A DNA stretch of 64,000 nt from Misgurnus anguillicaudatus (taxonomy: Eukaryota > Chordata > Actinopteri > Cypriniformes > Cobitidae): NCBI RefSeq assembly GCF_027580225.2, contig NC_073358.2, positions 29,166,501 through 29,230,500 of the forward strand. The letters are read 5' to 3'. Shown in pieces: positions 20,159-32,530 of this stretch. The notes below the pieces were generated by a model. It saw nothing but the letters and a program-made list of their open reading frames with translations, was not told where the DNA came from and did no database searches. Numbering within the stretch: the stretch's first letter is position 1; each line of letters begins with the position of its first letter. The position numbers and the translations under genes were made by a program.

Positions 20159-23100
20159 GTGAGTAAAACATTCATCCACTTTGCTGATGTATTCAGATCA
20201 GATTTATAATGCTTGTGTTTGCGCTGAAGCTTTCCTTATTGCAATTTGAATTGTGTTCTAGTACTCAAAACAAACAACACTGATAAATCAGAAATAAGTT
20301 GCTTGGTGTATAGCGAGCAATCCATCTCTACAATTTTATAGTGCAGCAATGACAGTATTAAATATTTTGGGGGAAGATCAGCTTTTCATGGCTATCAGGT
20401 GTGCACATTTTGGCACAATCATCTAGTCAGATTTGCTCCAAATTGTTCCGGTTATTTGCTCGACACCTGCACTGCAATTTTCAACTACTGTAGTATCACA
20501 CATTCAGTACGTTTATTGGACGATCGTGAGATATTCCTTTTTGTTCTTGTCCCACTACGATGCTAATTTCACCCTGTTTCTGGGATCACTGACCTGCTGA
20601 AGGATGAACTTTCAGTTTTTTGGCAGACTACATCAGATGCTCTGTACTTTCCTGCGTTTTTTACCATCCATTATGCCTTCTATTCCATGAGTCCGTGCTG
20701 ATGAAAGAGAGCCTTACTGTACGTGATGCTTCAACATAGGGATGAGGTTTTCGACGTGTGCGCTAGTTTGGCGCCACATATTGCTTTAGGCTTAAAAGCC
20801 CTATCTCGATCTCATCTGACCAAGATCTTTTCCCACACTGGAGAGGATCACTTACTTTCTGGCAAACTCCACGCTTTCTATCACAAGCGAGCTTTCTACC
20901 GAGCCATGGCTCCTGCTGTCATCGTCTTATACAGGCCAACGATATGCATAACTCTTGAAATTGTTGGCCGCTCGGTGTTTACTCCGTTGTCAACGACTGA
21001 GCTCATTGGCTGCTGCAAACCATCTGCAGTTCTCTCGCGGGTTTCCTCGCTCACACGGCGACACCTTCTCTAGACGATGATGTCTGGGTGGCTCGGTCGC
21101 TCCATCAACACTTGACATCGTTTTATAGCTTTTTTCCGAAATTCATGCATTCGTTTCACTCAGGAATGCTCTTAAATCGTCATTTGCACAGCAGTATACT
21201 TAAGTTTCGCAGCTAGAGTAATGATCTATTAACTGTGGGGTTATTTTAATGATTCACAGGTAGAGGTCAATTCGACAGCGTTTGTGTCCTCGTTAACACA
21301 ATTTGTTTTCCATGTCTTTAAACGTTTGCAACGAAAGAATCCGATGCTAATGTTAGTGACCAAAGAAATGCATTAAAGTTTTATAAAGTCACATTATAAT
21401 AATATTGAGTTTCAGTGCTTTAAAAACTACTAATATCACAGAGGCTGTATTTCAGCATTCGATTTTCAAAGTAATCCGAGACCGTTCACGGTCTGAATAC
21501 TTTGGAAAAACTGTAATATAACGGTGGATAACTGTAAAATCACCACATACGCCATGGATGTATCGGTTAAAGATTGCTAATCTAGAATCTAGGATAGGTT
21601 TCTGCTTGTCAGATACTTATAATTACCATTCTAGGGGCAGGAGCAGGGAGCGGTAATCTTAGACCAACTATGGGTCTGAGAAAACATGTGGGTATGTTGG
21701 CTGTGGTGTCATATGGTGTCTTATCTTAGACCTTCCTCCATCAAATTGATCTCAGAAACTCACATAGACTCACGCGCAGGACTGTGGGCTTCATTTGCAA
21801 GAGGCATACGTCTAATATAATAAAACGTTTTTGATAATAAACATATTTTTATATATTTTTTATGTCTATATAAAAGGTCACGTTCTTCCTGATCCCATAT
21901 TAATACCGTGGTTAGTGTGTATTGTTGCTATAATAGCTTAAACTAGAAATGCAATTCCCAAGGAATTACCAGTGCATGAAAATGCAAAAAAGTTAATTGG
22001 CAGAAATGTAAAAGAAATTTAGTCTAGGAATTTACCTGGCTGTTGACATGTTTTAGTGTGAAGCTAGCATGATTTAAAAAAGTTATCATGATGAAATATG
22101 AAGCTAGCATGAAGCTAGCATGATTTAGCATGAAGCTTGCATGATTTAGCATGAAGCTAACATGGTTTAACATAAAGTTAGCATGATTTACCATGAAGCT
22201 AACATGATTTATCATGCAGCTAGCATGATTTACCATGACGCTAGCATGATTTAACATGAAGTTAACATGATTTATCATGAAGCTAACATGATTTATCATG
22301 ACATTATCATGATTTAGCATGAAGCTAGCATGATTTAGCATGAAGCAAACATTATTTAACATGAAACTAACATGATTTAGCATGAAGCTAACATGACGCT
22401 AACATGATTTAGCATGAAGCTAGCATGATTTAGCGTGAAGCTAGCATGATTTAGCATGAAGCTAGCATGATTTAGCATGAAGCTAGCATGATTAGCATGA
22501 ATCTAGCATGATTAGCATTGAAGCTAGCATGATGTTAAAATGATTAGCATTGAAGCTAGCATGATGCTAGCATGATTAGCATGAAGCTAGCATGATTAGC
22601 ATGAAGCTAGCATGATTAGCATGAAGTTAGCATGATGTTAGCATGATTAGCATGAAGCTAGCATGATGCTAGCATGATTAGCATGAAACTAGCATGATGC
22701 TAGCATGATTAGCATGATGTTAGCATGATTAGCATGAAGCTAGCATGATGCTAGCATGATTAGCATGAAGCTAGCATGATGCTATCATGATTAGCATTAA
22801 GCTAGCATGATGCTAGCATGATTAGCATGAAGCTAGCATGATTAGCATGAAGCTAGCATAATGCTAGCATGATTAGCATGATGTTAACATAATCATGCTA
22901 ATCATGATAGATGATAGATAGCGCAAAAATTGTAAAAACCGCTCAAGACCGCTCAACAATTATATCGAATCAACAGGCACGTGAAACCTAGCTAGCATGT
23001 TGCTCAAACAACAAAATCACCAGCTAACTTACTTAAATTTGCAAGAACTAGACTAATACAATAACAGGCTTAAATAAACCCAAAACATAAGTCCACTTAC

Positions 23101-23946
23101 AGTTCTCACGGACACGTTTCATCAATCCTCCAGACATGACGGACCACGTCTTTATCTCATTTGCAGCCGCGTGGCGTGCGTGTGCGGTGTGAAGAGCGCC
23201 CCCACTATTCTCCGAGATGCACTTGACAGCCTTTTTTGCAGCTAATTTATATGTATTTTTTGAACGACTTAGTTAAGGCGGCAGAGTTGCAACCGAAAAG
23301 TGCTGCGGGAAACCCTGATAGAACAAGGAAGACATCAGCCTGTTTTTAGGACAGTGAAAACAGTGCTATACAGATAAGTAAATTTTGTGAAAAATACCAC
23401 GTTTTTTTTTTTTTACTTGAAACATGAACACATTTTATATTGCACACTGTAAACACAATCAAAACTTCAAAAACACAGAAAGAACGGGACCTTTAAATTC
23501 AGTAATTGATCGATGATTTTTAGTAGAGGTGCTTACAGTATGCTGTTTATGTTGTGAATGAACTTCTTATACCTTTTGTTTTTCCCTATTAACAGAAAGC
23601 TAATAGAAACAAATGCATGTGTGTGTTAAATGCGAAACGCATTGCCTGCACACTCAGAGATTCCATGAAGATGTTGGTACATGTACACAAGATTAAATAA
23701 GTGCAAAGTATGAGTCAGTCCTCAAAAAAAGCAACATTTCCAAAATTGGGATTTAAGATTCAAACTGGAACCCCAGAAGAGGCTGCAGCATTTTCTGATC
23801 ACTGTTATCTGATCAAGGTCGTAGTTTTCTTCAAAGCATGTAAACAGCCAAATTAACAAAATATGTAGAGAATGTAAAAAAACTGGAAACAATGGTTCTA
23901 TTGGACATTGAAATGGTTTGATGTCTTTTTTTCTCTTTTCCCATAG
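20159..23946. other. ophn1: ophn1 intron with minisatellite
   Basis: 3.8-kb intron. 20159-22040 is unclassified; the + strand frame 20723-21073 has no recognisable domain. 22055-22905 is a GCTAGC minisatellite. 22906-23500 looks transposon-derived (GC-rich AGAGCGCCCCCAC, and AAAGAACGGGACCTTTAAA near 23480), but no paired ends were found. The acceptor is CTTTTCCCATAG. Confidence 0.55.
22055..22905. repeat. Minisatellite of 15-21 bp built on AGCATGAAGCTAGCATGATT
   Basis: Dozens of imperfect units of TTTAGCATGAAGCTAGCATGA, turning after about 22480 into shorter units and dimers with GATGCTAGCATGATTAGCA. CATG and GCTAGC are palindromes, so both strands look alike. The - strand frame 22024-22383 is a repeat artefact with repeating FMLNH residues. 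Confidence 0.95.
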
Positions 23947-23997
23947 TGTCGCCACCAAAACCAAATTTTTTGAGAACGCGTCCAGGCAGACGGGAAG
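23947..23997 (+). CDS. ophn1: ophn1 exon: conserved C-terminal '[12 protein letters not shown]'
   Basis: 51 nt, phase 2 in and phase 2 out, reading [16 protein letters not shown] after completing a Tyr codon. This matches the conserved end of oligophrenin-1 and confirms the gene. The donor is GTACGT, immediately followed by a long (GT) microsatellite. Two + strand frames that read through the microsatellite are artefacts. Confidence 0.9.
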
Positions 23998-23999
23998 GT

Positions 24000-24001
<2 letters not shown>

Positions 24002-24049
<48 letters not shown>

Positions 24050-24067
24050 GTGTGTGTGTGTGTGTGC
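24002..24067. repeat. ophn1: (GT)n microsatellite at ophn1 splice donor
   Basis: About 30 GT units with one GC interruption, starting four bases after the donor GT. A second run is at 24101-24119. Confidence 0.95.
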
Positions 24068-24549
24068 GCGCGGGCATGTCCTGGCTCTCAGGAGCGCGTC
24101 TGTGTGTGTGTGTGTGTGCGTGAACCTTTCATTGTTTCCAGCAGCTGCCTGACCTCAATTACAACGGCTCCAGTAAAACCCAATGCGCTTTTCATGTGGT
24201 GCTTTCAAATAAAGTCGTGTTTAATACAGGACCACATGCTGGAAGTCCTTACGAGAGCAAATAAAAACCGGACTAGACATACATCCGATCGGTTGTTTAG
24301 TCCTGCGTGGGGGTTCAGTTTAAACCGTTAAACTAACTGGCACTTTAGCGCAGGTAATCGGAGCCAGAAATGGTTACATGCACACACGTTTGCCTCTAAG
24401 GTAGCCTTATTTAACTCATTTGCTTAAATTTGTTAATACAAAGTGAGTTATACAACAAGTGCCATTTTGAAAACATTTGTGTGATGTTGATTTAATAGTT
24501 TTAAGTTAATAAGCAAAAAAAATAAGATTAGGCTACCGTAACAATCAAA

Positions 24550-25294
24550 CACTGTAAGCCCATACAGGTTGATTGAACTTAAAAAATGTATGGAAACTCG
24601 TTGCCCTAAAAATTTAATTTTGCCTGGTAGAAAATTAATTTTAAGTTTAATGTACGTAATGTTTTAATTTCTTCCAATATTCCTGCACTCTTAACCCGGA
24701 TTAGTTGACATTAGAAATTTGTGAGGAAACCCGTTGCATATAACTTTAGTTTTTATCATTTTATATTACTTTTGATTTTATAAATGGTATTATAACACAA
24801 AATTAATCACTGACTTTAAGTCAATCATTGAATAAACGTGATTCTCCACAGAAACGCACACAAAACTGTGTTTTTGACATACATTATCAGTACTGTGGAG
24901 AGAAATACAATAGAATGTTCTGAACAGGGTTCATGTAAAGAAACACTGATCACCTGTGACTTCACAAAATTATAATTTACAACAAAACAACATCAATAAT
25001 ATAAAAGCTTGAACCTATATGACATTTTATTAACACATATTTGAGTAGAGAAAGTTCTTATTCTGTGAAAAAGCAGAAAATAATAAAAATATTCAGGCGC
25101 AAAGCATTATTGGTATTCCTTACAACATGAACTAATACTTTTAAGTTCATTTTACTTGAATGTTTTAGTTTAATGGATTTTGTAAGCTTAAAAGTTAAAT
25201 CAACTAAACTTTTTAAGCTTTGGCTTCAAAACAGAAAATATTAAGTGATGTTTACTTGATTGTTTAAGTAAAGACAATTTCTGGGTTAACAGTG
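24550..25294. mobile_element. CACTG-ended AT-rich element (EnSpm-like, non-autonomous)
   Basis: Left end CACTGTAAGCCCATACAGG and right end CTGGGTTAACAGTG form weak inverted ends. Interior blocks (AAGTTCATTTTACTTGAATG; GTTATAATACCATTTAT-type; TTCAGGTGATCAGTGTTT-type) recur inverted at about 51560-52292, inside the CACTA element. No ORF; the 3-bp flanks AAA and AAG do not match, so the boundaries are tentative. Confidence 0.45.
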
Positions 25295-26067
25295 AAGGAA
25301 ACGGGAACTCAGTGAAGAAACATTAAACTTTAATTTTTCTTAAAGCCCTTACTTTATTTATTAAATGAAGCCTGTTTATGATTCAATCTGTAAAGTTGTC
25401 TAATGGGACTAGTTTTTCCAGTGGCGGTTATGAAAATTTATGCTCTTTGTGATTTTAATCCTGTCATTTTTAAGTGTGTCAGTGGTTCTTTTTCTTCCTA
25501 ACGTTGGTAAAAATTTATGGAGCAAATTACTGACTGCCATTTGGCAAACTCAGGGGTCCACTGAGAAATATAATCCCGTCCGGATAGAAATGAAAGCATC
25601 GTGATGTATTATTTTTCCACAGTACTTTTCATTTATTTTGCCTTTGATGATGATTATGGATTTTTGGACACAATTCTAGAAGAATTTGTGGTTAATATAG
25701 TCATAATTAAATCTATAAGCAGAATTATGAACTGATCAGAACAGCAACTGCAATAGCAGTTATCTAAATAAAAGTAGGCCTATTTGTTACATACAAAGAC
25801 AATAAAATTTTAATAATTATACATTTTAATTGTATTCCAGTTACTAGATAAAGTCACACAGGTCCTTTCTTTTTATTATAAGCTAAACATTGGTTAAAAA
25901 TTAATTAAATCCAATAAAATATAAAAAATAAAATAATTATATTATCCACCCATTGTAACCTTCCTATAACCATTTTCTTTTATTAAAATAGACATTTTTT
26001 ATGTGATAAATGCTAAAGATATTTCTTAACTTAGAGAAAACCTGGAACATTTCTGTAATGTCCTAAG

Positions 26068-27220
26068 TTAAAGGAATACTCAATTTAGAAAAAGATCTAG
26101 ATAATTTACTCACCCCCATGTCATTTAAAATGTTGATGTCTTACTTTGTTCAGTCGAGAAGAAATTATGTTTTTTGAGGAAAACATTCCAGGATTTTTCT
26201 CAATTTAATAGACTTTATTGGACCCCAACACTTTACAGTTTAAATGCATTTTAAAATTGCAATTTCAACGCAGATTCAAAGGGCTCTAAACGGCATATGG
26301 GTCTTATCTAGCAAAACAATTGTCATTTTTGATAAGAATAAACAAAATATGCACTCTTAAACCACAACTTCATCTTGCACTAACCATGTGAAGCGCCAAC
26401 GCAGCCTCACGTGATTGCGTAAGCACATCAAAAGGTCACGCATTATGTGAAATGCACATTTGCAGACCATTTTAAAAAATAAACTGACACAAAGACATTA
26501 TTAGTATCACTCCACATACAACAACATCAGCATGGTCCCATTTCTACACACTTGTAAACACTGGCGTGGTAGTTTCACATGCGTCATCTGTGATCTTTTG
26601 ATGTGATGACGCATTACGTGAGTCTGATTGGTTGAAATGCGTTATATATAAATGTTAATGTATAAATTAGATGAATGTTGATTTATGAAAATACACACTG
26701 CAGTCTTTAATCATATTTTCATTGTGTCTTTGCTGCGTCTCTGTTGCTTGAGCACTGCGCTCTTTTGCAGACACGCTTGATTCTGAGGAACTACTTTGTT
26801 TGGTGGAAGTGTAATATTTGTACTAATATATAATTACAATTTATTTGTGTTTTATTTTATAAAACCCTGCTATGCATATAAAGTAACCGTTTTATAAAAG
26901 CAATAAGCCCTGGGAAGCAGTGGTGTTACAGTGCATTTTACCCCCTTAGCTGTTATAAAATGCACTGGTATCCCACTGCATCTTGGGGCTTATTGTTTAT
27001 TTTGACAATCGTTTCGCTAGATAAGACCCTTATGCCTCGTTTGGGATCGTTTAGAGCCCTTTGAAACTGCAATTTAAAACTGCATTGAAATTGTAAAATA
27101 TTGGGTCCAATAAAGTCTATTAAATGAGAAAAATTTCTTGAAAATTTTACTACTGAACTAAGAAAGACATCAACATTTTGAATGATGGAATTTTTTTAAG
27201 AAAATGTTATATTCCTTTAA
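26068..27220. mobile_element. TTAA fold-back element B with nested segment
   Basis: TTAA at 26068-26071 and 27217-27220; ends AGGAATACTC and ATATTCCT. The arms carry TTGTTCAGTCGAGAAGAAAT (left) and the mirrored ACTGAACTAAGAAAGACATC (right). About 26640-27000 is a foreign segment that matches, inverted, part of element E at 13630-13990, including a damaged hairpin. Confidence 0.75.
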
Positions 27221-27932
27221 ATGCAAAAAAGCTAACTATTTATTTCAAAATATTATTGCCAATATAATAAGATTGAACTCAAAACAATGTCATTTAAGAT
27301 ATGTCACCAGATATATATATATATTTTAAAATAAATTTTGTCTTTTTAATACAACATGACAAACTTTCCATAAGAAAGTGCGGAGAAATGAAACAAGTAA
27401 ATGATCTATCCTGTTTGTGTGTATAATATCACATCAGTATGAGTTGATCTTTTACCAAATTCTAAAATAGTTAAGATAGCAGTTTGGCAGCTTGAGGATG
27501 ATTCCCTTCACTGCTTGTGGCTTCTCTCCAAGCCACCCTCCACCCCCCACACACACTGTGCAGTTGAAGTTCAAGGCCTTGCACAATGCTAGAAAAGATC
27601 CCTGAGGGAACTCTCAGAGGATACCGAGATAAAAGGTTCGACCAATGCGAAGCATCAAAGTTAACCAAAATGAAAGTCGGTAATGAAGCACCACGCCCCG
27701 TTGATTTCACCAGTCTGTGCTTAAAGCAGCTATACAGGTGCCTAAATGTAATGCGCATAGTACGAGTGCAGGAGACATTTGAAGATTTACAGTTGAAAAA
27801 TAATATACAAGCATAATTAAAACAACCAACCTTTTGGAACAGTTTACATAGCTTAAAATGCCGCCTCAGTAGGCAGCTCGCTATGTTTTAGAAGAGAGTG
27901 ATAATGACAACTTATTGTTTTGTGTCCCACAG

Positions 27933-27984
27933 CTCCAGTCCAATTTCTTCTTGTAATGCCTCACCTGCAGCCTCAAGAGATGAG
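27933..27984 (+). CDS. ophn1: Probable penultimate ophn1 exon
   Basis: After the acceptor TGTCCCACAG, phase 2 input gives SSSPISSCNASPAASRDE before a GTACAG donor. In mammals the exon after '..ASRKTG' also begins Ser-Ser and ends in an acidic residue pair, which supports this choice. If the donor is not used, the frame runs on into a poly-Ile stretch from a (ATT) repeat and stops at 28096-28098. Not confirmable without transcripts. Confidence 0.5.
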
Positions 27985-28148
27985 GTACAGCCAGTCCTGT
28001 TTGTTGTGATTATTATTATCATTATCATTATTATTAGCGCAACTGATAGTGTTGTTCTTTTAAGTATCAGTATCGTAAGAGATGTCACATATAATTAGGT
28101 GCACGTGTGTACTGAAGGCTAATTTCTGTCACTTGGTTTTGTTTGCAG

Positions 28149-28160
28149 AACACTAAATAA
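28149..28160 (+). CDS. ophn1: Possible terminal ophn1 codons (NTK stop)
   Basis: A good acceptor (TTGGTTTTGTTTGCAG) at 28148 would join in phase 0 to AAC ACT AAA TAA, ending the protein three residues later. The intron would be only 164 nt. Weak evidence because the coding piece is so short. Confidence 0.35.
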   Translation, partial: NTK

Positions 28161-29450
28161 GAAATAACTTCCAGTCAATCGACTTGCGGGCCAATTAGCG
28201 CACAGCTGCGGTCAAGTGAGTGTGCGTGCAGCACGGGCCCGAGTCTAGACCTGGTACTGGGAGATCAATTATTAATGTTACAAGCAGACACTGATCATCA
28301 GTGCCAGTTTGTTTTTGTGAATGAATCTGAAGGGGTACTGTTTTTGTCTTCCGCACTTGCTTGCTTTGTTAAACTAAGTCTTTGATTCTTCTTCGGATGA
28401 AAGGACAGAAACAAAGCATTGTATCTTTTTGTATTGAAAACGTTCTTCTTGTGAACGGTAGCGATAACTTCCTCCCTATTGCTTCCACCCTATTGTTTCT
28501 CTGACCTAGTTCTGGGAATTTACAAGAGTCTCGCACACGTATGTTGGCACTACAGAAGTCACTTGAAGAAAGATTGAAGCTGGCTAGACCCGAATGTATT
28601 ATATAATATTCAGAACCAACACTAATCTGTTTAATTACTCTAAAGCTTAACACGGATCTATTCATTATCTATTATTATCTCAGTTATTAGTAACTGGAAG
28701 AAGATGAATGATCTGGGTTTTGATTCTTAATGTTTTTGACAAGAAAACTAGTTACGGTAATTGCAAAATGTTTCTCCTTTCATCTGGTGGGACACGCCTG
28801 TGGGGTTCCTATACGGCAAACCGAAAGGAATTGAAAGAGAGGAACTTTCATTACCCGACAAGTTCACAAAGCTAAATGTGCTTATTCTTTTCAATAGGCA
28901 TTGCCATACCTCTATTTCACCTTTTTTAAAATTATCGGTCAACCTTACTGATAAGAAAACTCTTTCTTTATTTAGCTGAACTGGACCTTTTCGAATGAAA
29001 GTCTCTATCTTTGACCGAAAAGTGTTTGACCTTAAAACCACTCTGGGCCTTTTTCCGGATGTTTACTTTGATTTTTAAATGTGAAGGCTTAAATAAGAGA
29101 CTAAGTATCTCTATATGTCGATAAGGTGGAAATTTTACAGAGTTGTATGGAGGTTTGGCAGGAGCTCAGTTTTGCATTTGAAGCAGATTGGGGTGCATTA
29201 AAGCACGTAAAGCACCAGTATGTTTTATGTTTACTCTGTCATTAAATGTTATTGTAAATATTTAGTTGTTTCTTTAAACTTTTTTAACAGTCACTAAACC
29301 CTGTGTTGTATTTGTGTTTGAATGTACTGCAAGAACTGTACGGCAAGAAAATGCAACTACTTGTAAACAAAAAACAAAAGTTGTTGTGTTTGATTTCTTG
29401 TGACAGTAGTAAGGCCTTACTGTACAGAATAAAATTGCCAAAAGATAACA
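28161..29450 (+). other. ophn1: Probable ophn1 3' UTR
   Basis: Sequence without transposon features follows the putative stop; AATAAA at 29428-29433 is the best polyadenylation signal. Frames at 28369-28665, 28748-29041 and 29274-29652 overlap on both strands, lack domains and are probably chance. Confidence 0.45.
29428..29433 (+). terminator. ophn1: Candidate ophn1 polyadenylation signal AATAAA
   Basis: Canonical hexamer at the end of the repeat-free stretch; a fish interspersed repeat (GGGGGCCGCGAGATGG) begins near 29657. No transcript evidence available. Confidence 0.4.
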
Positions 29451-29906
29451 ATCAGTACATGATTGGCAGCAAAACAGACGTCTGGATTCCGAGTAAATTA
29501 AAACAGCTGTGCAAAACTCGACAGAGCAAAAATCCAACGATCCTTGGTTGACCTCTATAGAGCCACTTCTCAAATTCACTGTCAAAAAAAGAAAGGTTTG
29601 AAACTGTACCTTTTCTGTCGATGAAGTGGTACCCTAAGGAATTGGTTTTCAAACTGGGGGCCGCGAGATGGTGCCAGGGGGGCCCCAGTTTTATGACATT
29701 TTATAAACCACATTCATTTATCATGAATTCTGTGTAATTAAACCTAAAAAATAATAAGCCAACTAACCAACAGCACTACTATGTATAATTTTATATGTTT
29801 TGATTAATTAAAATATTACATTTTAAAACTGTTTTTGTATATACAGGTAAACATAACATTTTGTGGGGACATTACTGTACCATAAGGATCTATTATGTAC
29901 CTCTAA

Positions 29907-32005
29907 AGGAAAACACCACTGTTTTTCAATATTTACTATGTTCTTACCTCAACTTAGACAAATTAATACATACCTATTTTTTTCAATGCGTGCACTTAAT
30001 CTTTGTACAGCACGTCGTGAATGTGTTAGCATTTAGCTTAGCCCCATTCATTCCCGGGTCCAAAAATCCTTATTATGACTTAATATAAAAGATTCTTTTA
30101 ATCTTTAATGGTCTGTTTATGGACCCCAGTACCACATATGAGATACTGTTTGAAAGCGTAGAGTCTCTACTTTCTGCAGATATGCATCACTTTGAGATAT
30201 ATTTTACTGTAAGAAAGTAATTTACACTTAATTTACACTGTCACCCCCTCCATATTTTTAATATCATTTAATATTCAAATATTTCATCTTTTTCAAGTAT
30301 GACAAACATGGGCAAGTCTTATATCAAATGAAAGCTCTCATTCTCAGGAATAAGGTATTCTAAGGAATAAGCGTTATTTTTGTTCTATTATCAACACATA
30401 TCCACAATCATCGAATGAATAATGAGGTAAAAAACTGTCTTTTGTAAATTTATGTGAAACTTGAGCGTGAACTTCCTCAGATAGCCACAAATGATACACC
30501 ATCTTTTATCTTAGGTCCTACTCTAAACAATGAGTCAATTCACAGCATTTTGTTTGTGTGCATGAATAATCCCTTGCTATTTATTATATGTGCAAAACAA
30601 CAAATTAATTAATTTATATGAAAAATGTATTTTCACACCCTTCAGTAAAATGAGAATAACTTTTGAATGTGACATGCTAAAGAGATCATTCTTTTTTGGG
30701 GTGTTTACTGTCTGCAGTCTGCTAGAGCACACAGAAACAGTTATACACTAGCAAAGACAGTGTTTACAACACAAAAAAAGAAAATTTGGTGTTTCATCAT
30801 ATGAAAAACAACCTAAAAAACAATATTTGTCAGAAACAGTAGCTTTTTATGTAACTTCAAATGGTTTTCTTTAAAATGATATAAAGATATTGCATTTATT
30901 CCACTGTATGTGGTTATGGGGACACTTCAAATGTTTTCATGCAGAAATTGTATACAAAAAGGGTATTATTCCTCCCTTCAGTTGGAGTAAAATAACTTTT
31001 GCATTTATTATGATAGAGAAAAAATTCCTTTTAAACTATATGCATGTTGCTGGAGTACCCAGGGCCAGAGTTATACACTTTCAAATAAAAACTTTAGAAA
31101 AAAAACATCAAAAAGCGCCTATTTATTTTTATGTTTATTAGAGGACCGACAACACATACAACCATGTTTAGCACTTTCAACAGTGTGTCAATTTCAAAGG
31201 GTTTCCTGTAAAACGATACCAAACTTTTGTATGTAAACCTCTGTATGTGGGTATGGGAAGCTTTTGAAATTGGGTAGGCCAAATCCAAGCGAAAATCCCC
31301 AAAATAGCCTCAGGGATGAATTTAGAAGCCAGCAAACACTTCAATGTTATTTAACTCTTTCACCACCAGCGTTTTTAAAAAAAGTTGCCAGACAGCGCCA
31401 GCGTTTTTCATGATTTTCACAAAAGTTTAATGCCTTCCAGAAAATGTCCTTCTTCAAATATATAAACATACCATATACCAAATGAAAGAACAGACCCTCT
31501 GCTTTCAAACAAAAAAAGAACGCTTCAGAAGTTCTTTTGTAATTAGCCTTTGAATATGGGTAGGTTTCTGCAAAAACACCACATTTTGAGCAAAAAGCAA
31601 TGATAATTCCATTTTTGTGATGGACTTTTCATAGAGATCCCATTCAAAGCGATCTTTAAAACAGACAAGGACATGCAGCCGTTTGCCATAGGGCAATACT
31701 TCCGGGTTTAAAAAGTTGCGGAAGGGTAATAGCGGTATTGCGTAAAGACGGAAATACTCGTCATTGGCGGGGAAGCGTTTTCTCTTGATTGACGAGATAT
31801 CGAGGTTGCAGGTCGAAGTGCTGCAAACTAAGTGCTAAGGAATCCTAAGGAATGAATGGGGCTAGGCTAAATGCTAACACATTAACGACACGCTGTACAA
31901 AGATTAAGTGCACGCATTGAATAAAGATAGGTATGTATTGATTTGTGTAAGTTGAGGTAAGAGCATAGTAAAATATTGAAAAACGCGGGGGGGGGGGTCC
32001 TTTAA
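29907..32005. mobile_element. TTAA fold-back element C, copy 2, with long centre
   Basis: Left arm 29907-30066 begins AGGAAAACACCACTG and includes GTTAGCATTTAGCTTAGCCC; right arm 31848-32001 mirrors it (GGGGCTAGGCTAAATGCTAA) and ends GGGGGGGTCC before TTAA at 32002-32005. The left TTAA is mutated to CTAA. The centre is about 1.8 kb of unrelated sequence, with a piece of the 151-1097 family at about 31366-31800. Confidence 0.75.
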
Positions 32006-32059
32006 ATGTACTGTTAACTGTTTTGTACCCCTAACATTTAACTGGTACACAATTGTTCC

Positions 32060-32530
32060 TTAAAGGGAAACTCCACTTTTTTTGAAAATATGCACATTTT
32101 TCAGCTCCCCTAGAGTTAAACAGTTGATTTTTACAGTTTTGGAATCCATTCAGTTGATCTCCGGGGCTGGTGGTACCACTATTAGCATAGCTTAGCATAA
32201 TTCATTGAATCTGATTAGACCATTAGCATCGCGCTCAAAAATAACCAAAGAGTTTCAATATTTTTCCTATTTAAAACTTGACTCTTCTGTAGTTACATCA
32301 TGTACTAAGACCGACAGAAAATCATCAAAAAGTTGTGATTTTCTAGGCCGATATGGCTAGGAACTATACTCTCATTCTGGCGTAATAATCAAGGACTTTC
32401 CTGTCATAACATTACTGCAGGAGGCGCAATGATACGCAGCGCCTAAAAATAGTTCCCTTGGTAACTTTCAATAGCAGGGGACTATTTTCGTGCACTGCGT
32501 AATATCATTGCACCTCCTGCAGCCATGTAG
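32060..32530. mobile_element. TTAA fold-back element A, truncated copy 3
   Basis: Begins AGGGAAACTCCACTTTTTTT after TTAA (32060-32063) and follows the left arm of family A through AACTATACTCTCATTCTGGC to about CTCCTGCAGCCATGTAG at 32530, where similarity stops near the fold-back centre. The right arm is missing. Confidence 0.75.

Larger units (their letters stand above)
23998..27932. other. ophn1: ophn1 intron with microsatellites and two elements
   Basis: 3.9-kb intron holding (GT) tracts, the CACTG-ended repeat (24550-25294), AT-rich unclassified sequence (25300-26060) and a B-type fold-back (26072-27216). 27430-27930 looks like unique sequence; the frames there have no recognisable domain. 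Confidence 0.55.
1..29450 (+). other. ophn1: ophn1 gene, 3' half (gene span)
   Basis: Span of the oligophrenin-1 gene inside the window; the BAR and PH exons lie before base 1. Oligophrenin-1 is a Rho-GTPase-activating protein of neurons and synapses (family knowledge). Ten exons at 1932-1994, 3056-3130, 3660-3744, 7628-7686, 12121-12226, 12789-12948, 14659-14797, 19510-19818, 20032-20158 and 23947-23997 join in one uninterrupted frame (1174 nt), all with AG acceptors and GT donors. Two probable terminal exons follow. The tail ending in [10 protein letters not shown], without an SH3 domain, and the linkage to ar separate it from ARHGAP26, ARHGAP10 and ARHGAP42. The 3' limit is set by a candidate polyadenylation signal. 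Confidence 0.88.

Noticed and set aside
20723..21073. 116-codon + strand frame in an ophn1 intron
   Set aside because: No recognisable motif, no splice or repeat context supporting expression; recorded as unclassified intron.
22024..22383. 119-codon - strand frame of repeating Met-Leu-Asn-His units
   Set aside because: Direct translation of the GCTAGC minisatellite, not a protein.
22055..22905. CRISPR-like regular repeats
   Set aside because: Units are contiguous, without unique spacers, in a vertebrate genome: a minisatellite.
23918..24331. 137-codon + strand frame rich in Cys-Val
   Set aside because: Reads through the (GT) microsatellite after the true ophn1 donor.
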